In this document: piece by piece, positions 60,037 through 64,000 of the stretch
Layout: each line of letters opens with the position of its first letter
How positions within the stretch are numbered: the first letter of the stretch is position 1
Source of the DNA: Strobilurus pachycystidiatus
Lineage: Eukaryota; Basidiomycota; Agaricomycetes; Agaricales; Physalacriaceae
DNA: 64,000 bases
Reading direction: 5' to 3'
Assembly (NCBI GenBank): GCA_019915135.1
Contig: JAHLMK010000001.1
Span: forward strand, 2,914,001-2,978,000
The notes under the pieces: generated by a model
What the model saw: the letters and a program-made list of their open reading frames with translations, nothing else
Told to the model about the DNA's origin: nothing
The model's database searches: none
Program-made: the position numbers and the translations under genes

Positions 60037-60189
60037 ATGGAGTCACCTCGTAACGCTCCCGTACCAGCAAATCAACTTCCTTATGAGTGGAAAAAAAAGA
60101 ACATACACAATCTTGAGAGGAGACATTGGCTGGAGCGGGAATCAATAAAAAAGAGACATCTTGGCGTGTCGGACCTTGGTCTTGCGTGA
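60037..60189 (+). CDS. 50-codon open frame inside the inverted-repeat element
   Basis: ATG to TGA without interruption, beginning MESPRNAPVPANQLP and rich in Lys, Glu and Arg (WKKKNIHNLERRHWLERES). It resembles nothing known to me. It could be a remnant of a transposon protein or simply chance. Confidence 0.25.
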   Translation: MESPRNAPVPANQLPYEWKKKNIHNLERRHWLERESIKKRHLGVSDLGLA

Positions 60190-60400
60190 TGAAGGCAAAG
60201 GCTTTAGTGCTAAATAAGCCATGCAGCATTTGGTGCCAGGCGGTTCGGGAGTATTTTGTGTGTCACGTTGTGGTGTCACTGGTGTGGCAGTGTAGTCGGA
60301 ATGTCCCAATCATCAGTTTGATTTCCAAGCCTTATATGTTCTCGTACTACTAATAAATACTCTCCACCGCCTAGTTGGAGGCTGGCGTTGTGCAATATTA

Positions 60401-60770
60401 CTGCAGTGTTTTGACTGGATGTTTGCTGGGTGTGACATGTTATGCTCTGAACTTATATTAACTAAGTTTGCTGAGCTTTGCAAGGCATTATGCAACTTAA
60501 AATAAGTATGTTCATTTAGCCCTGCAGGAACAAAAAATATCATTTTAGGTATAAGTATCACACAAAATTTTGATGTTTGGAATCCTCCATGATGCTTTGA
60601 TTTTGTGCAGTTCAGAGCCTTGCATGGTGCGTTAGCCAAACATCCGACTGAAGCACTACAGTATATTAACTTGACAGATGTGGTGATGGGAAGGACACAA
60701 TATCAGAGTGAACATGTCACATGAAAGACACCCCTTGAATGGAGTTGGCACAAAGAATAATCCTGCACAT
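60401..60770. other. AT-rich stretch between two mobile elements
   Basis: No credible gene; the minus-strand frame 60313-60639 runs into the inverted repeat. It separates the IR element from the solo LTR and ends in CACAT, the left target duplication of the LTR. Confidence 0.4.
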
Positions 60771-62046
60771 TGTCATATCCATGCGTCATGACACAGGATC
60801 GGACCGGATCTCTGACTTACTCAGCCAGTCACGCGTCTCCTCGTGACCCCATTAATCATCCATCCTTGCCAAGTCTTGCCAAGTCCAGCCGGGCCGCTCG
60901 GACCTCCGTACGTGATCCTTTACTCAGCATCTCTACTGCCAAACTTGCCATACCCTTGACCCAGACCATGCTGCCCTTTGCCAAATACATGTGGACCTCC
61001 GCTTGTGATCTTACTTATCTCCTTATGCATTTACCTACTCAGTCCAGTATTTAAGCACTTGTACTTTACCTATGTTTCCTCAGTTCAAATATCAACTTAG
61101 ACGCTGCAGTCTAGTCTTCATCTCTTCTTCTTGTCTGAACTCAACTTGCGGAACTCCGCTTGTTGGCAAAGACTTACATTCTCCAACTCGCGTTGTCCTT
61201 ATGGACCTCCAAGCTCATCACTTGTCTCTTTTCTCCGGGTTTGCTCTTTCTTGCGGACCCCCGGATTCAAGGCTCGACTCAAGGGACCAACCTGCTTGTT
61301 ATAGACATGCGGAACAGTCTATAACACATGGTATATATAGCCCCAACCACACTAAATGACAAGTTGTCATAGTAGCCTTTTGGCTCAGTGGTTATTGTGT
61401 CAGTGGTTGGGCACGATTATTACAGTATGACGACTTCAACAGGTCACCGGTTCGATCTGGCTCATGGGCAATTTTCCATACTTTGTCCATGACTCCTCAG
61501 AATCGACTGACTTGCAGGGTTGCGTCCCTGGGGGCTTTGCTATAGAACCCTTGTGGTCAGTGGCTGTGCTGCTGGGCCCTGTCCCAACTCAGGCTCCATT
61601 GGTTCAGTGCCTAAAGGAGGAGGTACTGTTATAGACATGCGGAACAGTCTATAACACATGGTATATATAGTCCCAACCACACTAAATGACAAGTCGTCAT
61701 AGTAGCCTTTTGGCTCAGTGGTTATTGTGTCAGTGGTTGGGCACGATTATTACACTGCTGAACGCAGGCAGCCCTGGTTCCGGACCACCAACAATCCTCA
61801 AGACCAGGCCCCCTGCAACTCTCACCACAACCGAGGGATAGCCGGACTACCGCTTAATGGGGATCCATAGGGTTGCAGGTGTGGAAACACATGCCAATAC
61901 AGAATAGGTAAACCTTTTACCTTTTCTTTCTTTTGAACACTTCTACGCTTATTCTTTCACAGGCTCGGAGCACCGCTTGTGCTGTCCTTACTGAGAAATC
62001 CGGTTTCGGACATCCGACTGACTTGGTCTGGGGCACGGTCTTAACA
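60771..62046. mobile_element. solo LTR (retrotransposon relic) containing a nested TRIM
   Basis: The sequence starts TGTCATATCC and ends GGTCTTAACA, so it has TG..CA ends, and it is flanked by the 5-base repeat CACAT at 60766-60770 and 62047-62051. Removing the nested element leaves about 813 bases, a normal LTR size. A TATA-like TATTTAAG lies near 61050. No internal gag/pol sequence is present, so this is the product of LTR-LTR recombination. The parent family (Ty3 or Ty1 type) cannot be told. Confidence 0.75.
61297..61754. mobile_element. complete TRIM (terminal-repeat retrotransposon in miniature)
   Basis: Two 128-base LTRs, 61297-61424 and 61627-61754, differ at two positions. Each starts TGTTATAGAC and ends ATTATTACA (TG..CA). 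The 5-base repeat CTGCT at 61292-61296 and 61755-61759 flanks the whole. A purine tract CTAAAGGAGGAGGTAC ends right at the 3' LTR, as a polypurine tract should. The internal 202 bases encode nothing. Each LTR has a TATATATAG box and, near its end, TGGCTCAGTGG, a match to a tRNA A box; GGTTCGATCTG, like a B box, lies 68 bases downstream at 61449. Movement would need enzymes from another element. Confidence 0.87.
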
Positions 62047-62176
62047 CACATGCACCACAATAACTTCAAGTAGTGGGACCGTCGTAGCAAGAAGTTAGAA
62101 CCTCAGTTTTCAATCTGTAGGGTACACGTCCTTCATGAGCCCACAATCTAGACGTTATGGATGAGCAGCCTAAATA

Positions 62177-62408
62177 CACTGGCGCTCAAAATTGATGCAG
62201 CTGCCTTTTTGGGAACGCGGGTGATTGGGCCAAACCTGCTGTTTCTCTCATTTTTTGTGCCATGATACTGTTTTTTCTGAGATAGAAAAAGTAGCAGGAA
62301 CTGGTCCAACAGATCCATAGACCTCACCAAAAAAAGAGGGAGTCAAACAAAGGACATGTTGAGCCCAATTTCCTTTTTAGGCAGCTGCATCACTTTTGAG
62401 CGCCAGTG
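62177..62408. mobile_element. Tc1/mariner-type MITE
   Basis: Terminal inverted repeats of about 31 bases begin CACTGGCGCTCAAAA and continue through TGATGCAGCTGCCT. They are flanked by TA on both sides (62175-62176 and 62409-62410), the TA duplication of the Tc1/mariner superfamily. The 232-base element has no coding capacity. Confidence 0.82.
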
Positions 62409-62410
62409 TA

Positions 62411-62837
62411 GTACACGGGAACTCACAAGCAAGTTTCTCGCCAGTTAATCTCTACTTGGAGTTTGAGTCTTGTGGAGGGCAGTAAGAAACTAGCACATAT
62501 GGAAAGTGAACAAGACCCAAGAATGATCCACAAGTAGCGGGACCGTCATAGCAAAAACCTCAGTTCTCAATCTATATAGAGCGCACAGTGCGCACCCAGA
62601 CTCGGACAAGAGTGGGGTACGTGTCCTTGCCGTACCTGTGCAGCCAGTGATTGGTGTTATGTGAGCTGAAACCTTGCCTGGGCGCCTGCACCCAGACGCA
62701 AGTGGGTTGTACGTGACATCCTTCACAGTTGACGCCCAGCCTGTACTAGGGCGTGGTGTCCATTAATGTACTGTCGCAAACGGAAATGAAAACCCACAAA
62801 GTACGTTGTGAAAAAGCAGTGGCCATCCGACGTACCA
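62411..62837. other. degenerate repeat tract
   Basis: Variants of GCGCACCCAGAC and GGGGTACGTGTCCTTGCC occur at about 62586 and 62688, members of the same family as the copies at 62838 and 63262. No gene is visible. Confidence 0.45.
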
Positions 62838-62962
62838 AACGGGTGGGGTACGCACACTTGCATACTAGGCTGAGTTGTTTGGAGAAGACCACCGTTTGGT
62901 GTGACGATCCACACTGGCAATCTGAAAAAAGTCCTGACATGTGCATGATGACCCGCCATATA
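62838..62962. repeat. segmental repeat, copy 1 (partner at 63276-63410)
   Basis: Both copies begin GGGTGGGGTACGC, share GAGTTGTTTGGAGAAGAC and GATCCACACTGGCAAT, and end GATGACCCGCCATA. The spacing between blocks differs by small indels. Copy 1 ends exactly where the hairpin element begins. Confidence 0.7.
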
Positions 62963-63260
62963 CTATTATTGCAATTTTCATAATTGATCGCACTCGCAAA
63001 AAAAAAAAGTTTCAGTCGGCCAGGTGAGCATTGACCGACGTTCCCGAACGCCACCCGCCAAAGCTTCCAAGAAGCCGCGATACACCAAAAGTGGTAAGTT
63101 TGTGGAGCCACGGAAAACGGACCGATCTCTGATTGTGCTTCGGCGCGTCGGTGGGCATCGGCGGGGCTCCAATCGGGGGTACTGACGCCTCACTGACCTT
63201 TGCCAAACTCAAACTTTTATATTTTGCGAGTGCGATCAATTATGAAAATTGCAATAATAG
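62963..63260. mobile_element. hairpin element with 39-base perfect terminal inverted repeats
   Basis: CTATTATTGCAATTTTCAT and the bases following it, through CACTCGCAAAA (62963-63001), recur as an exact reverse complement at 63222-63260. The related repeat junction at about 63405-63415 lacks it, so it is an insertion. No clear target duplication is visible; class unassigned. Confidence 0.65.
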
Positions 63261-63275
63261 AGCGCACACCCAGAC

Positions 63276-63410
63276 GGGTGGGGTACGCGTCCTTGCCGTA
63301 CTCGTACAATGAGTTGTTTGGAGAAGACGCCCGGGCCAGTCGCAAAGGGAAAGAATGACTCGGATCCACACTGGCAATGTGAAAAAATCCAGACACGATG
63401 ACCCGCCATA
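63276..63410. repeat. segmental repeat, copy 2
   Basis: Partner of 62838-62962. It is followed directly by another start of the unit (GCGCGCACCCAGACAGGTGG at about 63414), implying an old tandem arrangement. Confidence 0.65.
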
Positions 63411-63912
63411 TAGTGCGCGCACCCAGACAGGTGGGGTACGCGTCCTTGATTTGGCCAAGGCTCTGTGAGGAATTAATTGGCCTGTTAATAACATGACGTG
63501 AATATATACCGCCTCAGAACCCACTTGTTCACGTAGTTAATAACATAATTTCTCACATTATGTAATTGCTCTCAAAAGTGGTCAAAAACTGCATTTTTTG
63601 GCACCACAACGCTGTAGAAGCGTCAGGGAGGTTAAAACAAATAGGCTCTGGTGAATATTATCATCATAGCAGTCAAAACAAACATGTTTGGCGTTGGGTG
63701 GTTGACTTCCAAGGATGTCCGGAAAGTGCCGTACTGTGCTACAGATTTGGCACAAATAAATGCTGCAGTGCCGAGGGCCCGACATTGGCTGAAGTCTTTT
63801 ACACCAAGTTTACGACCAAATTTGATTGATTTATGTTGCGAACAGGTCATGAAATTGGCTCTGCCACACATGGTCTTAATCCATTTCTCACATACTGTAC
63901 TCATACGACCGT

Positions 63913-63915
<3 letters not shown>
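63411..63915. other. AT-rich tail of the repeat region
   Basis: Open frames on both strands (63566-63829 plus, 63632-63904 minus) overlap each other and show no domain. No gene is called. Confidence 0.35.

Positions 63916-63954
<39 letters not shown>
63916..63954 (-). repeat. 39-base poly(T), probable poly(A) tail of a minus-strand retroposon
   Basis: An uninterrupted run of 39 T. On the minus strand it is a poly(A) preceded by the sequence that enters from the right edge of the window. That fits the 3' end of a LINE, SINE or processed copy lying mostly outside the window. A simple repeat is the alternative. Confidence 0.5.
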
Positions 63955-63955
<1 letters not shown>

Positions 63956-64000
63956 AGGAACGTTTAGATAGCTAGTAGCAGAAACAAAGTTAATACTCTT

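Larger units (their letters stand above)
58981..60400. mobile_element. element with long imperfect inverted repeats, interrupted by a hAT-like MITE
   Basis: Left-arm pieces 58981-59066 and 59758-59875 are reverse complements of 60180-60400. Matched landmarks include CTCCAACTAGACGGTGG against the right arm's CCGCCTAGTTGGAG, AATCAAACTGA, GGACATTCCG, and AACCGCCTGGCACCAAATGC. Identity is roughly 75-85 percent by eye. The arms are about 210 bases once the 676-base insertion is removed. The unique centre (about 59876-60179) carries one short open frame at 60037-60189. No target duplication was identified, so the superfamily is unassigned. Confidence 0.65.

Noticed and set aside
61381..61530. Independent tRNA-derived SINE
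   Set aside because: The A-box copy is inside the TRIM LTR and repeated with it; the segment has no own target duplication or A-rich tail, so it is part of the TRIM.
63566..63914. Overlapping open frames near the right edge
   Set aside because: Frames on both strands cover the same AT-rich bases, with no domains; typical of chance.

Overview
The window is nuclear DNA of a filamentous basidiomycete, most likely an Agaricomycete. Nearly every gene is cut by many introns of about 45-70 bases, and the genes read as clear fungal orthologues. Two families look agaricomycete-like: kinase-like proteins without an HRD aspartate, and GDS1-type winged-helix proteins. There are no bacterial operons, CRISPR arrays or rRNA/tRNA genes. 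Exon boundaries below were placed by hand from GT/GC..AG sites, reading-frame continuity and recalled family conservation. No alignment was run.

Left part (1-18 kb). A truncated MOG1 gene on the minus strand diverges from NDC80. A 1.18 kb non-autonomous DNA transposon follows, with about 310 bp inverted repeats and a 9 bp target duplication. Next come a TmpA-like membrane oxidoreductase, an ERI1-like membrane-anchored exonuclease and a linker histone H1 gene. An AMP-ligase-like protein with eroded motifs separates that H1 from a divergent histone H3 / second H1 pair sharing a short promoter. A GDS1-type winged-helix regulator ends this block.

Middle (18-45 kb): a JSN1-type RRM+Pumilio RNA-binding protein, a SulP sulfate permease with two frame breaks, a PEPP-type aminopeptidase P, a GPI-anchored cupredoxin, HID1, a RAD57-like RecA-family protein, ATG8, a tandem pair of kinase-like paralogues, and GSK3.

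Right (45-57 kb): about 2.6 kb without recognisable genes, then a BRE4-like multispanning membrane protein, a secreted TAP-type alpha/beta hydrolase, and a Zn2Cys6 transcription factor whose zinc cluster is spread over five short exons and part of a sixth.

From about 57 kb to the end the sequence is more AT-rich and built of nested repeats. These are a decayed gene-like stretch, a long-inverted-repeat element interrupted by a hAT-like MITE full of GGACCGGTCC palindromes, a solo LTR carrying a complete 458 bp TRIM element, a mariner-type MITE, degenerate repeats with a hairpin element, and a 39-base poly(T). The genes are mostly housekeeping and do not form one pathway. Co-ordination is plausible mainly for the H3/H1 pair.
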